DNA of 64,000 nt from Ignavibacteria bacterium (GTDB lineage Bacteria > Bacteroidota > Ignavibacteria > Tepidaquicellales > OLB5), in contig JAFLBX010000001.1 in the NCBI GenBank assembly GCA_017303675.1, forward strand, positions 1,313,970 through 1,377,969, read 5' to 3'. Below, in pieces: positions 25,040 through 33,851 of the stretch. A program made the position numbers and the translations under genes. The notes below the pieces were generated by a model. The model was not told where the DNA came from and did no database searches. It saw only the letters and a program-made list of their open reading frames with translations. The stretch's first letter is position 1. The number at the start of each line of letters is the position of its first letter.

Positions 25040-27265
25040 CTAAAACAGGCACTTTCTGTTATTATTATTATCTGAAATTGGTGACCATATATATAAAATA
25101 TTATCGCTTACCCAAGTATGACGAAGATAAATCCGTACTTTTGTACTCAGTATCTTAAAATCACTGAAGTTCACTGATCCGGAAACACCGGCACCTCCAT
25201 CAGGGGGTGACCAGGCGGAAAGCTTGTTGGTAGATTCAGTTAAGCTGCCAACGGCAAAATAGCAAAGCCAGAAAGTATTTGGAGCGCCTTTTGGGAAGTA
25301 TGCTATGTTGCCGGAAAAATCTACGGCTTTAATGTAATACTGTACTTCGGTTTCCCATCCGAAGCAGGGAATATTAAAGTAAAAATTATTTCCTGAATTT
25401 GATGAAGCGTAAAGTGAATCAAATGAGCTCCATCCCGCATTATTTTTATTTGAGCGGTAAATAACCATGGGCATTGAAGTGCCGGATGTTGGAACACTTG
25501 CTCCGTCATGATCTGTAATATTTGCTGTAAGCAAAGTCTGGTAGGTGCTGTTATGGCTTGCAGCGTTAGTATGATTTATTGATGGCGGGATTACATCTGT
25601 ACCTGCAGCAAGTCTGACAGAATTATATGCATTTATTCTGCCATAACCATAATAATCATTCCACTTGCCGTATGTTTTGGATGATGAGTAGGGAACATTA
25701 TCTATTTTATCACAACCATATAATAAGTTCTGCGTTACCTGCAGCCTGGTTTGTGAGGTATTTACTGAAAGCACAAGCGCTGCAACTCCTGCTGCATTTG
25801 GGCAGGAGCATGATGTCCCGTTGAACACATCGTAGTAATCACCGGATGTGCCTGCTGCTGTGTTGTAGCCGCTGGATCCCTGCCTGTCAATAGTATAACA
25901 GACAGTTGGCGCAACGCATTCTATATCACCGGTAGAAACTGATTCACCGTAATTTCCGCCCCACCAGTACTGGTTGCCGGTACCCGGCGCTTTTTTCTGA
26001 TCATGAGTTGTAGAAGCTCCGACGCAAATTACATTTGCCAGATATGATGGATAGGAAGGAGGGTTTCTTCCATCATTACCTGATGAGAACAGTATTATAC
26101 AACCAAGTCCGCCTCTGCCTGATGTTGCCGCACTATTTATAGCATTAGTCATTGTGGCATTTACAGAACCGCCTCCCCAGCTATTGCTCAGAACATCGAT
26201 TCCGCGAACGCGCGCAGTATCAAATGATCTTGCGATACCTGTTGTTGTAGAGCTTCCTGCAGCATTGAAAATCCTTAGCGCCATCAGCTTGCAGTTTGGT
26301 GCAATTCCTGAAATGCCAAGCGAATTATTTGTTACTGCGCCTATCAGTCCTGCTGTACAGGTTCCGTGGCTGCCTGAATCACGGGGAACTGTGTTTGTAT
26401 TGTAATAACCGTCATAACCGGGAAGCAAGTGGCCTGATGATTGAAAATCAGGGTGGGTGGAATCAATACCGGTATCGAAAACGCCAACTTCGATAGAAGA
26501 AGAGCCCATGGTGTAATCCCATGCCTGGGTTAAGCGCATATCTGCGCCTGCTAAACCGTTTACGGTTGTGCCGTCGCCGGCACCGGATACACCGCCTGTT
26601 GTAACATTTTGCGCTGTATTGTTAACCGCCCATTGTGAAGAAAAGTACGTATCATTTGGTGTATAATGCAGTAAACAGAATTCAGGATATAAGAAGTTAG
26701 GCTCGGCATACTCAAATATTGACGAAGAATAATAAATATCAGAAAGCTCAAGCGCATTTTTATTGACGCCGGGAAGTGATCTTATCAGAAATCCTTTTTT
26801 ATCGCCAACATTCCCTAAAATTATGCAGCGGTTTTCAGCATTAAGCCTGTTTAGTGCTTCCAGGTGTTTTTCGTCCTTAATTCTTACAATAAATTCATCT
26901 GTTGGCACCTGTATCACTCTTTGTGAAGAGCCGTAATAAGTTTTTGTAATGAATTTAATTCCCGGAATTCCCACCAGCGACTGCAAGGCAGAATTTACTC
27001 TTGAAAATACTTTGCTTCCGGATAATGTTATAATAATAACTTTTTCATCCGCAATTTTTACGGTATCAGAAGCAGAAAGCCGGTTTTTAATTCTTTCTGA
27101 AATATTCTGAACGGTAAAGGAAGTGTTATCTGTAATAACTGCCAGCTTATCATCTCTTTGTTCAAGCATTACCGGGAGGCCATTATAAAAATAATAATTC
27201 ACCTCAGCATAGGCAGAATGCAGTGAAAACAAACAGATGAAAACAGCAGTTAACAGTAATTTCAT
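25040..27265 (-). CDS. Subtilisin-like (S8) serine protease, truncated by an amber codon
   Basis: 741 aa: signal peptide (1-20, ending LHSAYA), a pro-region (about 21-200), and a peptidase S8 domain with the catalytic triad Asp264 (VGVFDTGID), His300 (SGSHGTCTAG) and Ser485 (NGTSCSCPNAAG), plus the oxyanion Asn397 (SSGNDG). The Ser motif is unusual: GTSMSAPH is replaced by GTSCSCPN. After the catalytic domain comes a beta-domain and the first half of a P-like domain, which stops at TAG within the run DNNNNRKCLF. The rest of the domain follows in the same frame. The gene begins 12 bp behind parB and is likely the last gene of the UPF0173-parA-parB transcript. Confidence 0.85.
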   Translation of the reverse strand: MKLLLTAVFICLFSLHSAYAEVNYYFYNGLPVMLEQRDDKLAVITDNTSFTVQNISERIKNRLSASDTVKIADEKVIIITLSGSKVFSRVNSALQSLVGIPGIKFITKTYYGSSQRVIQVPTDEFIVRIKDEKHLEALNRLNAENRCIILGNVGDKKGFLIRSLPGVNKNALELSDIYYSSSIFEYAEPNFLYPEFCLLHYTPNDTYFSSQWAVNNTAQNVTTGGVSGAGDGTTVNGLAGADMRLTQAWDYTMGSSSIEVGVFDTGIDSTHPDFQSSGHLLPGYDGYYNTNTVPRDSGSHGTCTAGLIGAVTNNSLGISGIAPNCKLMALRIFNAAGSSTTTGIARSFDTARVRGIDVLSNSWGGGSVNATMTNAINSAATSGRGGLGCIILFSSGNDGRNPPSYPSYLANVICVGASTTHDQKKAPGTGNQYWWGGNYGESVSTGDIECVAPTVCYTIDRQGSSGYNTAAGTSGDYYDVFNGTSCSCPNAAGVAALVLSVNTSQTRLQVTQNLLYGCDKIDNVPYSSSKTYGKWNDYYGYGRINAYNSVRLAAGTDVIPPSINHTNAASHNSTYQTLLTANITDHDGASVPTSGTSMPMVIYRSNKNNAGWSSFDSLYASSNSGNNFYFNIPCFGWETEVQYYIKAVDFSGNIAYFPKGAPNTFWLCYFAVGSLTESTNKLSAWSPPDGGAGVSGSVNFSDFKILSTKVRIYLRHTWVSDNILYIWSPISDNNNNRKCLF

Positions 27266-27277
27266 ATATTTAAAAAA

Positions 27278-28210
27278 TTATTTTTTACAGAGATCTATTA
27301 TCCGCTCAAGATCTTCAGCGGTGTAATATTCAATAACAATTGTACCTGTTGTGGGTGAGGAAGGGCTTAAACGTACCCTGGTGCCGAAATGCTCCATGAA
27401 CTTTTCTTCGAGAAATTTTATAGCAGCCTTATTCTGGTCGGTAATTTCGTAGATCTTCTTTTCTCGCGGAGCTGTTTTTGATTTTTTCTTTTTTGTCAGC
27501 TCTTCGGTCCTGCGGACGCTTAGATTTTCAGATGTAATTCTTTTCCATAGGAGCATTTTATCAACATCATTATCAAGCGCAAGTATAGACCTTGCATGAC
27601 CCTCGGATATTTCTCCTTTTTTGATGCTGAGCTTAATTTCTTCGGGAAGCGTTAAAAGCCTTAGTGTGTTGGCAACAGCGCTCCTGGATTTGCCTACTTT
27701 AACGGCTACATCTTCCTGCCTGAGGGCGCATTCATCTATAAGTCTTTTGTAACCTTCGGCAACTTCAATTGAATTCAGGTTAGCGCGCTGAATGTTCTCA
27801 ATAAGCGCGATTTCAAGCAAATCTTCTTTGGAAGAAACATCAATCACAAATGCAGGGATCTTTTCTATGCCGGCAAGCTTTGAGGCACGGAGTCTTCTTT
27901 CACCTGAAATAAGCTCGTACGTGCCGTCTTCCATTTTTCTGACAGTAATAGCCTGGATAACGCCTTTTTGTTTAATGGATTCAGCCAGGTCATTCAGCTC
28001 AGAACTGTCAAATTCTTTACGGGGCTGGTATGGATTAGCTTTAATATTTTCCAGTTCAATAAAAAGGATCTGTTCGTCACTTTTTGGATTAAGCTCTGTA
28101 ATGTTTCTGTGAAATTCAGGGACGCTCTGAGATTGTTCTGCTGATTCAGAGCCTCCGAAGAGCACATCAAGACCTTTTCCGAGTCCGCCTTTTGGTTTAT
28201 CTTTAGACAT
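27278..28210 (-). CDS. parB: Chromosome-partitioning protein ParB
   Basis: CTP-dependent DNA clamp that loads at parS. Features are the N-terminal ParA-stimulating GLGKGLDVLFGG (9-20), the CTPase/DNA-binding core with GERRLRASKLAG (103-114), IENIQRANLNSIEVAEGY, a helix-turn-helix (RQEDVAVKVGKSRSAVANTLRLL), and a C-terminal dimerisation segment. 310 aa is normal. It lies 16 bp behind parA. I found no perfect parS palindrome (TGTTTCACGTGAAACA) by eye in the window. Confidence 0.95.
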   Translation of the reverse strand: MSKDKPKGGLGKGLDVLFGGSESAEQSQSVPEFHRNITELNPKSDEQILFIELENIKANPYQPRKEFDSSELNDLAESIKQKGVIQAITVRKMEDGTYELISGERRLRASKLAGIEKIPAFVIDVSSKEDLLEIALIENIQRANLNSIEVAEGYKRLIDECALRQEDVAVKVGKSRSAVANTLRLLTLPEEIKLSIKKGEISEGHARSILALDNDVDKMLLWKRITSENLSVRRTEELTKKKKSKTAPREKKIYEITDQNKAAIKFLEEKFMEHFGTRVRLSPSSPTTGTIVIEYYTAEDLERIIDLCKK

Positions 28211-28226
28211 AATAATTCAATTATTG

Positions 28227-29114
28227 TTACCTTATATTTTGGTTAACATTACTGCTTTCACCGCCTGTTGGCGGGTCATTTTCTTTGTTGACAACTTCAA
28301 ATTTCGGCGCATCGTAAGTGAGGATATTATCGAACTTCTGCATTTGTTCTTTGCCGTTCCGGCGGAGGAACTCATTTGCAAGCTCAGTGTAATTTTTTGC
28401 GCCAACAGATAGCGGATCATATACAACAACGGGCTTTCCGAAGGAAGGGGATTCGCTGATCTTAACATTACGCATAACTTTTACAGGGTACAGCTTATCC
28501 TGGAAATATTTTTCCAGCTCACTTGCAACCTGGTTTGAAAGCCTTAACCTTGCATCAAACATAGTAAGAAGGTATCCTTCAATTTCGATCTCAGGGTTCA
28601 GGCGTGATTTTATCATTTTTATTGTATTTAGCAGAAGCGTTAAGCCTTCTAGCGCGTAATATTCGCTTTGCACAGGTATTAATACAGAATCTGACGCTAC
28701 AAGTGAATTCAACGTAATTAAGCTGAGCGATGGAGGGCAATCAATAAAAATGAAATCAAAATACTCTTTGATTTCATCAAGCCTTTTTTTAAGTATGAAC
28801 TCACGCTCAGGCATTGATACTATTTCTATTTCTATGCCAACAAGATTTATGTTGGAACAGATTATAAACAGGTTTGGAACCTCGGTCTGCTGAACGCATT
28901 CTTTAGGGGCGGTAACGCCGGTCAACAGCTCATATACCGAGCCTTTCATTGAATTGGTGGAAAAGCCGAGGCCTGATGTGGCGTTTGACTGCGGGTCAAT
29001 ATCAACAAGCAGAACTTTGCAGCCGCAGGATGCAAGAGCAGCGCACAGGTTCACTGCTGTCGTTGTTTTGCCAACACCGCCTTTTTGATTAGCTATTGAA
29101 ATTATCTTTGACAA
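28227..29114 (-). CDS. parA: Chromosome-partitioning ATPase ParA (Soj)
   Basis: Deviant Walker A ATPase KGGVGKTT (11-18), Walker A' DIDPQSNATSGLG, Walker B FIFIDCPPSLSLIT, and the Soj-type MFDARLRLSNQV segment. 295 aa; the last 40 residues after the conserved FLRR are a family-atypical tail. It works with ParB to separate replicated origins and forms one transcription unit with UPF0173 upstream (9 bp) and parB downstream (16 bp). Confidence 0.95.
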   Translation of the reverse strand: MSKIISIANQKGGVGKTTTAVNLCAALASCGCKVLLVDIDPQSNATSGLGFSTNSMKGSVYELLTGVTAPKECVQQTEVPNLFIICSNINLVGIEIEIVSMPEREFILKKRLDEIKEYFDFIFIDCPPSLSLITLNSLVASDSVLIPVQSEYYALEGLTLLLNTIKMIKSRLNPEIEIEGYLLTMFDARLRLSNQVASELEKYFQDKLYPVKVMRNVKISESPSFGKPVVVYDPLSVGAKNYTELANEFLRRNGKEQMQKFDNILTYDAPKFEVVNKENDPPTGGESSNVNQNIR

Positions 29115-29123
29115 ATTTTCTCT

Positions 29124-29804
29124 TTAAATTTCTAATGGTTCACCATAAGGCATAATAACACATTTTTTGCCGATGGATTCCACTTTTCTTTTGAATTCTT
29201 CAGGGTTGGTATCAATTACATCAAATGTACCGTAATGCATCGGGGTAACTGACTTGCAGTTCAGGAAATCCGCAGCCTTAACGGCATCATCAATACCCAT
29301 AGTGTAATTATCACCAATGGGAAGCAGAGCGAGATCTATATTATGCATTTCTCCAATTAGCTTCATATCAAGGAATAAACCGGTATCGCCTGCATGATAA
29401 ATGATCTTATCTCCGATAGTAATGATCAGACCGGCAGGTTCACCCATATACAGGTTTTCACTTTCAATTGATGAGCTGTGGTGCGCAATTGTGAGCTTAA
29501 CTTTTCCGAAAGGGAATTCACGCTGCCCGCCAATGCCCATACCGTGTGTTTTTAATCCTTTGGTATTCAGATATTCAGAAAGCTCATGGGCAGCAATTAC
29601 TGTCAGTTCGTTATTTTTAGCGATTTCAAGGGTATCTCCCAAATGATCGGCATGCGCGTGTGAAAGCAGAATAAAGTCAGCTTTAATATCAGAAGGCTTT
29701 ACTTTTGCATTTTTATTATAAGTGAAAAACGGGTCTATAAGAATTTTATAAGTACCGGTATTAATTTCAAAGGCAGAGTGCCCGTGATAGGTAATTTTCA
29801 GCAT
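29124..29804 (-). CDS. UPF0173 metal-dependent hydrolase (metallo-beta-lactamase fold)
   Basis: 226 aa with the MBL metal motif SHAHADHLGD (His49, His51, Asp53, His54), AHHSSS, YHAGDTGLF and PMHYGTF, which together define the UPF0173 (YtkL-like) family. Substrate unknown. First gene of the probable operon with parA, parB and the protease. A TAACTTTG/TTG promoter is placed suitably upstream. Confidence 0.9.
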   Translation of the reverse strand: MLKITYHGHSAFEINTGTYKILIDPFFTYNKNAKVKPSDIKADFILLSHAHADHLGDTLEIAKNNELTVIAAHELSEYLNTKGLKTHGMGIGGQREFPFGKVKLTIAHHSSSIESENLYMGEPAGLIITIGDKIIYHAGDTGLFLDMKLIGEMHNIDLALLPIGDNYTMGIDDAVKAADFLNCKSVTPMHYGTFDVIDTNPEEFKRKVESIGKKCVIMPYGEPLEI

Positions 29805-29832
29805 GATTCTATGTATTTAATAGGAAATTAAG

Positions 29833-29863
29833 CAAAGTTAGGGTATTTAAAATTGTAATTCAA
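29833..29863 (-). promoter_or_regulatory. Candidate promoter of UPF0173-parAB-protease operon
   Basis: On the - strand: TTG (29863-29861), 20 bp, TAACTTTG (29840-29833), 28 bp before the start codon. The -7 matches TAnnTTTG exactly; the -33 is three of four. Confidence 0.5.
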
Positions 29864-29870
29864 TTATATA

Positions 29871-29896
29871 AAAAAGGCAGGTAAAAACCTGCCTTT
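29871..29896 (-). terminator. Intrinsic terminator of Ig-like protein gene
   Basis: AAAGGCAGGT/ACCTGCCTTT stem, AAAA loop, T-run on the - strand; 20 bp after the stop. A near-identical stem recurs at 31576-31599. Confidence 0.8.
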
Positions 29897-29915
29897 TACA
29901 TTCTGAAATTATATA

Positions 29916-30338
29916 TTATTTGCTTCCTTCGCTGGAAACAACGGATACTTTTTTTGAGCGGGAACCAATTTTTTTATCGCCGTTATTTACGATGATCTTC
30001 ATCCTGTAAGTTCCTGGTTTTTCAGGTGCTTTTACCTGATATTGCAGGTCTTTTGACTGACCGGGCTCAAGGGTCCATACCACATCATTCAGCTTTGATA
30101 TTTCAAACTGTCCCAGTTCTTTTGTTGTTAAATTCGCGTTTGTCCAGGTTGTAGTACCCGTATTTGTTATTGTAACAGTGATGGTAATAGTTTCTCCGGC
30201 ATTCATTTTATCGGGCATGTTGCTAAGAGCAGCTTTAACTTTATCATGAGGTGTCCCGTCATTTTGTGAAAAAGAAACAGAATTAAAAACGAACATGATC
30301 AGAAAAATTGCAGCAGTTTTTACAGTAAATTGTAACAT
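29916..30338 (-). CDS. Secreted single Ig-like domain protein
   Basis: 140 aa: signal peptide (1-24, ending SVSFSQ), then one beta-sandwich with the pattern MNAGETITITVTITNTGTTTWT, VWTLEPGQSKDLQYQVKAPEKPGTYRM. This resembles CARDB or the four-tryptophan (NBR1-like) Ig fold that is common in extracellular Bacteroidota proteins. No sorting domain. Partner and function unknown. It is monocistronic. Confidence 0.72.
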   Translation of the reverse strand: MLQFTVKTAAIFLIMFVFNSVSFSQNDGTPHDKVKAALSNMPDKMNAGETITITVTITNTGTTTWTNANLTTKELGQFEISKLNDVVWTLEPGQSKDLQYQVKAPEKPGTYRMKIIVNNGDKKIGSRSKKVSVVSSEGSK

Positions 30339-30411
30339 TTTTTTTGTTTTCTCCTTAATTTTAATAATAATTTTCCTGTATGAAATTTAGACAGAAAATA
30401 AATAAAAAAGT

Positions 30412-30750
30412 TTAATCTATAAATTTGAAAAACTGGTAATTAAGCATGGTGAAGATATAAAGAGCAAAGGCAGCAGTGGAAATTATCCTGTGGTAAATAC
30501 CCCCTTTTGAACCGTATGTAAGAAATAAAAGAAATAAAAACGAAATCAGATAAAGAAGGAATTTATTTGATAAAAAATCGAGTGAAAACAGCAATAAAAA
30601 TATATTCAGCAGCAATAATATATAGATAAGCTTATGATGAAGCTTAGTTATATTTAAAATTTTAAAACCGGCTATCCAGCCTACTGAATAGTTATATATA
30701 AACAGTAAAAGTCCTGTTACAGTAACAATGCTTACAATATCAGTATTCAT
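30412..30750 (-). CDS. Small integral membrane protein (about four helices)
   Basis: 112 aa, almost entirely hydrophobic, with helices near 5-20, 36-52, 56-78 and 90-108. I do not recognise it. The ATG (30750-30748) overlaps the TGA of the nitroreductase gene as ATGA, so translation is coupled and the two may act together; a frame six codons longer starts upstream of the overlap and is less likely. AT-rich. Confidence 0.68.
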   Translation of the reverse strand: MNTDIVSIVTVTGLLLFIYNYSVGWIAGFKILNITKLHHKLIYILLLLNIFLLLFSLDFLSNKFLLYLISFLFLLFLTYGSKGGIYHRIISTAAFALYIFTMLNYQFFKFID

Positions 30751-31526
30751 TTTATCGGAACCCCCCATTTATCTTTGTAAGAAAGCTCTTCAATAGGTTT
30801 CCTCTGGCTTGAGCGCCAGTCTATAGTGGGGCGCTTAATACCGGGATCAACATATCCCATTCTGAAAATTGCGCACATTTCAAATTCATCAGGAATATTC
30901 AGCATATCAGAAATAGCTTTCCAGTTCTCCGGGATCTCACCAGGCGTAGATATAAACTGCATACCCATCCCGATTGATGTTGTAACAAGCCAGAGAGTCT
31001 GAATAACAGCGCCCATTGATATAACGGAATAGAATCCCGAAAGCTCTTCTTTTTTGTATTCATCTCTGGTTAAACAAATCACAAAAAGCAGGGGAGATGA
31101 TGCAACAAGCTTTTCTTCATCATTTCCAAGTATCCTTGGTACTTTGAACTTAGCCATAACCTTTCCGCCGGTTTCTGAAAAGATCGTTCTAACAAAAGGC
31201 TTTAAAACTGCGGGAAGGTGATCAACATGAATGCCATCCTTAGTTTTTTCTATTTCCTCATCAGAAAACCTGAAATACTTCCGGTATTGCTTCCAGAATC
31301 TTCCGTCTTCCATCAACTGAACCATTGAATCACCTGCAATTTTGGCAATGTTACCTATTACATTTTCATCAGTTACTGCTATAAACCGCCATGGCTGGCT
31401 GTTGAAGTGGCTTGGGCTGTGGGATGACATTTTGATAAGAAGCTCGATATGTTCATCAGATACTTTTTTTTCCGCAAACTTAGAATTCGCGGTTTTTCGG
31501 TTAACAATTGCTTCCAGAAGATCCAT
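30747..31526 (-). CDS. Nitroreductase-family flavoprotein
   Basis: 259 aa. FMN-binding and dimer motifs of the nitroreductase fold: the N-terminal IVNRKTANSKF, then SSHSPSHFNSQPWRFIAV (FMN contact), and C-terminal MGAVIQTLWLVTTSIGMGMQFIS with GYVDPGIKRP. It would reduce nitro-aromatics, quinones or an unknown substrate with NAD(P)H. An insertion of about 50 residues (EDGRFWKQYRKYFRFSDEE and on) between the FMN motif and the C-terminal half is longer than in short nitroreductases. Coupled by ATGA to a small membrane protein. Confidence 0.86.
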   Translation of the reverse strand: MDLLEAIVNRKTANSKFAEKKVSDEHIELLIKMSSHSPSHFNSQPWRFIAVTDENVIGNIAKIAGDSMVQLMEDGRFWKQYRKYFRFSDEEIEKTKDGIHVDHLPAVLKPFVRTIFSETGGKVMAKFKVPRILGNDEEKLVASSPLLFVICLTRDEYKKEELSGFYSVISMGAVIQTLWLVTTSIGMGMQFISTPGEIPENWKAISDMLNIPDEFEMCAIFRMGYVDPGIKRPTIDWRSSQRKPIEELSYKDKWGVPIK

Positions 31527-31571
31527 AATTTTAGCTGTTATTTTAACTATACTATAAGATAAACACTAAAT

Positions 31572-31599
31572 AAAAAAGGCAGGTTTTTAGACCTGCCTT
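31572..31599 (-). terminator. Intrinsic terminator, - strand
   Basis: AAGGCAGGT (31576-31584) and ACCTGCCTT (31591-31599) followed on the - strand by six T. It lies 135 bp beyond the FnIII gene. Confidence 0.7.
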
Positions 31600-31679
31600 A
31601 GCTTAAACAATATTATTAAAATTATTTGGAGGTATTTCAATAACAAAGCAAATATGCTGTATATATTGATAAAATATTC

Positions 31680-31695
31680 TACCGTGAACACGGTA
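31680..31695. repeat. Perfect short palindrome (TACCGTG-AA-CACGGTA)
   Basis: A 7-bp inverted repeat with 2-nt spacer in the 135-bp stretch between the FnIII gene and its terminator. It could be an operator or an RNA hairpin; nothing decides. Confidence 0.45.
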
Positions 31696-31733
31696 ATATC
31701 TTGGTCCTCTGAATTTACTTTTAATTAGAAAGT

Positions 31734-32069
31734 TCAGGGTGCTTTTTTTACAACAGGTCTGCTCCATGAACATTTGCCCGATTCATTTACGGAGCCAATC
31801 CTGAAAATATAATTTTTATTGCTCTTTAAATTTGAAACAGTATATTTTACTGTAGAAACTATATCTTCAATTTTCCACCTGTATGGTTTCTTCACGGAAG
31901 TGGATCTCTGAACAAGATAATATTTAGCGCTTAGATCGGGCTCCCATATCAAATTGATCTCACCTTTTAAATCACCCCCGGCGGCATTCAGAACTATGGG
32001 GGAGTCACTTCTGCACGTAATTGATCTTTGCCGCCGATTATTATTTTCAGTTCCGTGGGATGATCTCAT
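31734..32069 (-). CDS. Small single fibronectin type III domain protein
   Basis: 111 aa. Residues about 22-108 form one FnIII domain (PIVLNAAGGDLKGEINLIWEP, YYLVQRSTS, YTVSNLKSNKNYIFRIGSVNESG). No signal peptide is visible and the first 20 residues are polar and Arg/Asn-rich, so either the protein is cytoplasmic or the start is not where it seems. A promoter match lies immediately upstream. It is the closest - strand neighbour of the first helical-family gene, 294 bp away. Confidence 0.65.
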   Translation of the reverse strand: MRSSHGTENNNRRQRSITCRSDSPIVLNAAGGDLKGEINLIWEPDLSAKYYLVQRSTSVKKPYRWKIEDIVSTVKYTVSNLKSNKNYIFRIGSVNESGKCSWSRPVVKKAP

Positions 32070-32088
32070 TTTAATCTTTTCTTTAAAA

Positions 32089-32120
32089 CAAAAATATCCT
32101 GTTATAAACTAAATATTCAA
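32089..32120 (-). promoter_or_regulatory. Candidate promoter of FnIII gene
   Basis: On the - strand: TTG (32120-32118), 21 bp, TATTTTTG (32096-32089), 19 bp before the start codon. Confidence 0.5.
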
Positions 32121-32363
32121 TGAAACTATTATATGTAAGTTATATTGTTTTTTGTACCGAATTTGCGGTTTTTGTATATTATTTTGCGAATATCTGACCT
32201 AATCAATTGTTAAAATCTGAAACAATTAATTATAAGTTTAAGATAACGCTGTTTATGAATATTTTTTTGATTTGTTTGGTAAGTTTAAGAAAATATTATC
32301 GATAATAATTACGGCTATACTTTTTTTTGATCCTTCAATTTCTGTGTAACAAGGAGCAATACT

Positions 32364-33803
32364 ATGAAGAAAAGTATATTAATTGAGATCCTCTCCACAT
32401 TTTCCCGGAAAGAGATACGGGAATTCAGCGAATATGTAAGCTCACCTTTTTTCAATAAAAATCAAAGTATTATTAAGCTAAGCAATTACCTAAGGATAAG
32501 ACACCCTGCATTTGAAAAATCAGAAGTAGAAAAAAAAGCGGTATTTGCTGCGATTTTTCCGGGCGTTAAATATAATGACGGTTTCATGCGGACGCTTATA
32601 TCCGGACTTTCAGCCATAGCTGAAAATTATCTTTCATTCACACGTTATAAAAGCTCATTTTATAAAGATAAAACATTTTTGCTGTATGAACTGAATGACA
32701 GACAGCTTGACCGGCAGATCGAGAAAAATCTAAAAAATATCGAAAGGAAACTTGATGCAGAAAAAGTGAAGGATTATGAATATTACCTGGATAAATATAA
32801 TCTGGAAAATGAAAAGTACCTGTATTATATCAGGAAAAAGCCTGATGTGTATGAAAAAATAGTAAAAAAAACCGGGCTAAAGGAAATGACAGATTATCTT
32901 TCAATTTTTTATTTCAGCAGTATTGCCGGTGATTATACAAGGCTGTATAATCTTAAAGCCATTTATAACTATGATTTTGATACATCAAGAATAAATAAAT
33001 TCATCGAAATTTTTTCCGAAGATACTCTAAAGGAAGTTCCGGCTGCACTGATAAGCTATTATGAGCTGTTGCTGTTCATTAATAAAGATGATCTTGCAAA
33101 TTATTACAGAATAAAAGAACAGCTTGAGCTGTATGAAGATACTCTGGACAGGGACCACGTTTATAATATTTACATAAACCTGATAAATTTTTGCAGCAGA
33201 AAGGCTGCATCGGGTCATGATGAGCTTGAATCAGAGGTATTTGAGCTTTATAAAAGAGGAATTGAAAAAAACATACTGCCGTATCACGGCACATCTCATT
33301 TCCGGTTTTTTACCACGGTTACAGAAACTGCTCTAAAGCTTAAAGAATTTGAATGGACAAAAAATTTCATAACAGATTATAAAAACAGGCTGCCTGAAGG
33401 ATTGCGGGAAAATGCATTTAACTACGCCAGAGCCCTTTATGAATTTGAATCAGGGAATTACAGCTTATCACTGGAAATTTTAGCAAAAGTAAAGTATAAC
33501 GATGTTTATCATAAGCTTAAATGCAAATGTTTAACTGCAATGCTGTATTTCGAGCTAGGTTACTCAGTTCAGTTAATGGCACACATAGATGCTTTTAACC
33601 ATTTCATTATTAATGATATTCTGCTTAACAGTGAAAGGAAAAAAACATATTCAGCTTTTATAAAATACCTGAAGAAAATTGAGAGGAATAAACTTTTCTT
33701 AAACAAAAAAAATTATACAGCACTGTTTTCAAAAATTACTGCAGAAAGTGACGTATATAACAAAAAGTGGCTGCTGAAAAAAATGGGAGAGCTTGCGCTG
33801 TGA
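32364..33803 (+). CDS. Helical protein of unknown function, copy 1 of a three-member local family
   Basis: 479 aa, no signal peptide or membrane segment, almost wholly alpha-helical. N-terminal family signature: LSTFSRKEIREF, SSPFFN, HPAF, then FPGVKYND and AENYL (residues 10-90). The C-terminal third has TPR-like helix pairs (NYARALYEFESGNYSLSLEILAKVKYND) and ends in a NKKWLLKKMGEL motif. I know similar proteins as uncharacterised entries in Bacteroidota, without a function. AAGGAG lies 8 bp before the ATG. The gene converges on the SBBP cargo gene across a shared 15-bp-stem terminator and is AT-rich. Confidence 0.8.
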   Translation: MKKSILIEILSTFSRKEIREFSEYVSSPFFNKNQSIIKLSNYLRIRHPAFEKSEVEKKAVFAAIFPGVKYNDGFMRTLISGLSAIAENYLSFTRYKSSFYKDKTFLLYELNDRQLDRQIEKNLKNIERKLDAEKVKDYEYYLDKYNLENEKYLYYIRKKPDVYEKIVKKTGLKEMTDYLSIFYFSSIAGDYTRLYNLKAIYNYDFDTSRINKFIEIFSEDTLKEVPAALISYYELLLFINKDDLANYYRIKEQLELYEDTLDRDHVYNIYINLINFCSRKAASGHDELESEVFELYKRGIEKNILPYHGTSHFRFFTTVTETALKLKEFEWTKNFITDYKNRLPEGLRENAFNYARALYEFESGNYSLSLEILAKVKYNDVYHKLKCKCLTAMLYFELGYSVQLMAHIDAFNHFIINDILLNSERKKTYSAFIKYLKKIERNKLFLNKKNYTALFSKITAESDVYNKKWLLKKMGELAL

Positions 33804-33804
33804 A

Positions 33805-33834
33805 AAAAGCCTGCTTTTTAAAAAGCAGGCTTTT
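33805..33834. terminator. Bidirectional terminator between helical gene 1 and SBBP cargo
   Basis: Perfect 15-bp inverted repeat AAAAGCCTGCTTTTT/AAAAAGCAGGCTTTT. A-run and T-run ends serve both converging genes. Confidence 0.85.
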
Positions 33835-33851
33835 GAAAAGAAATGTTCATT

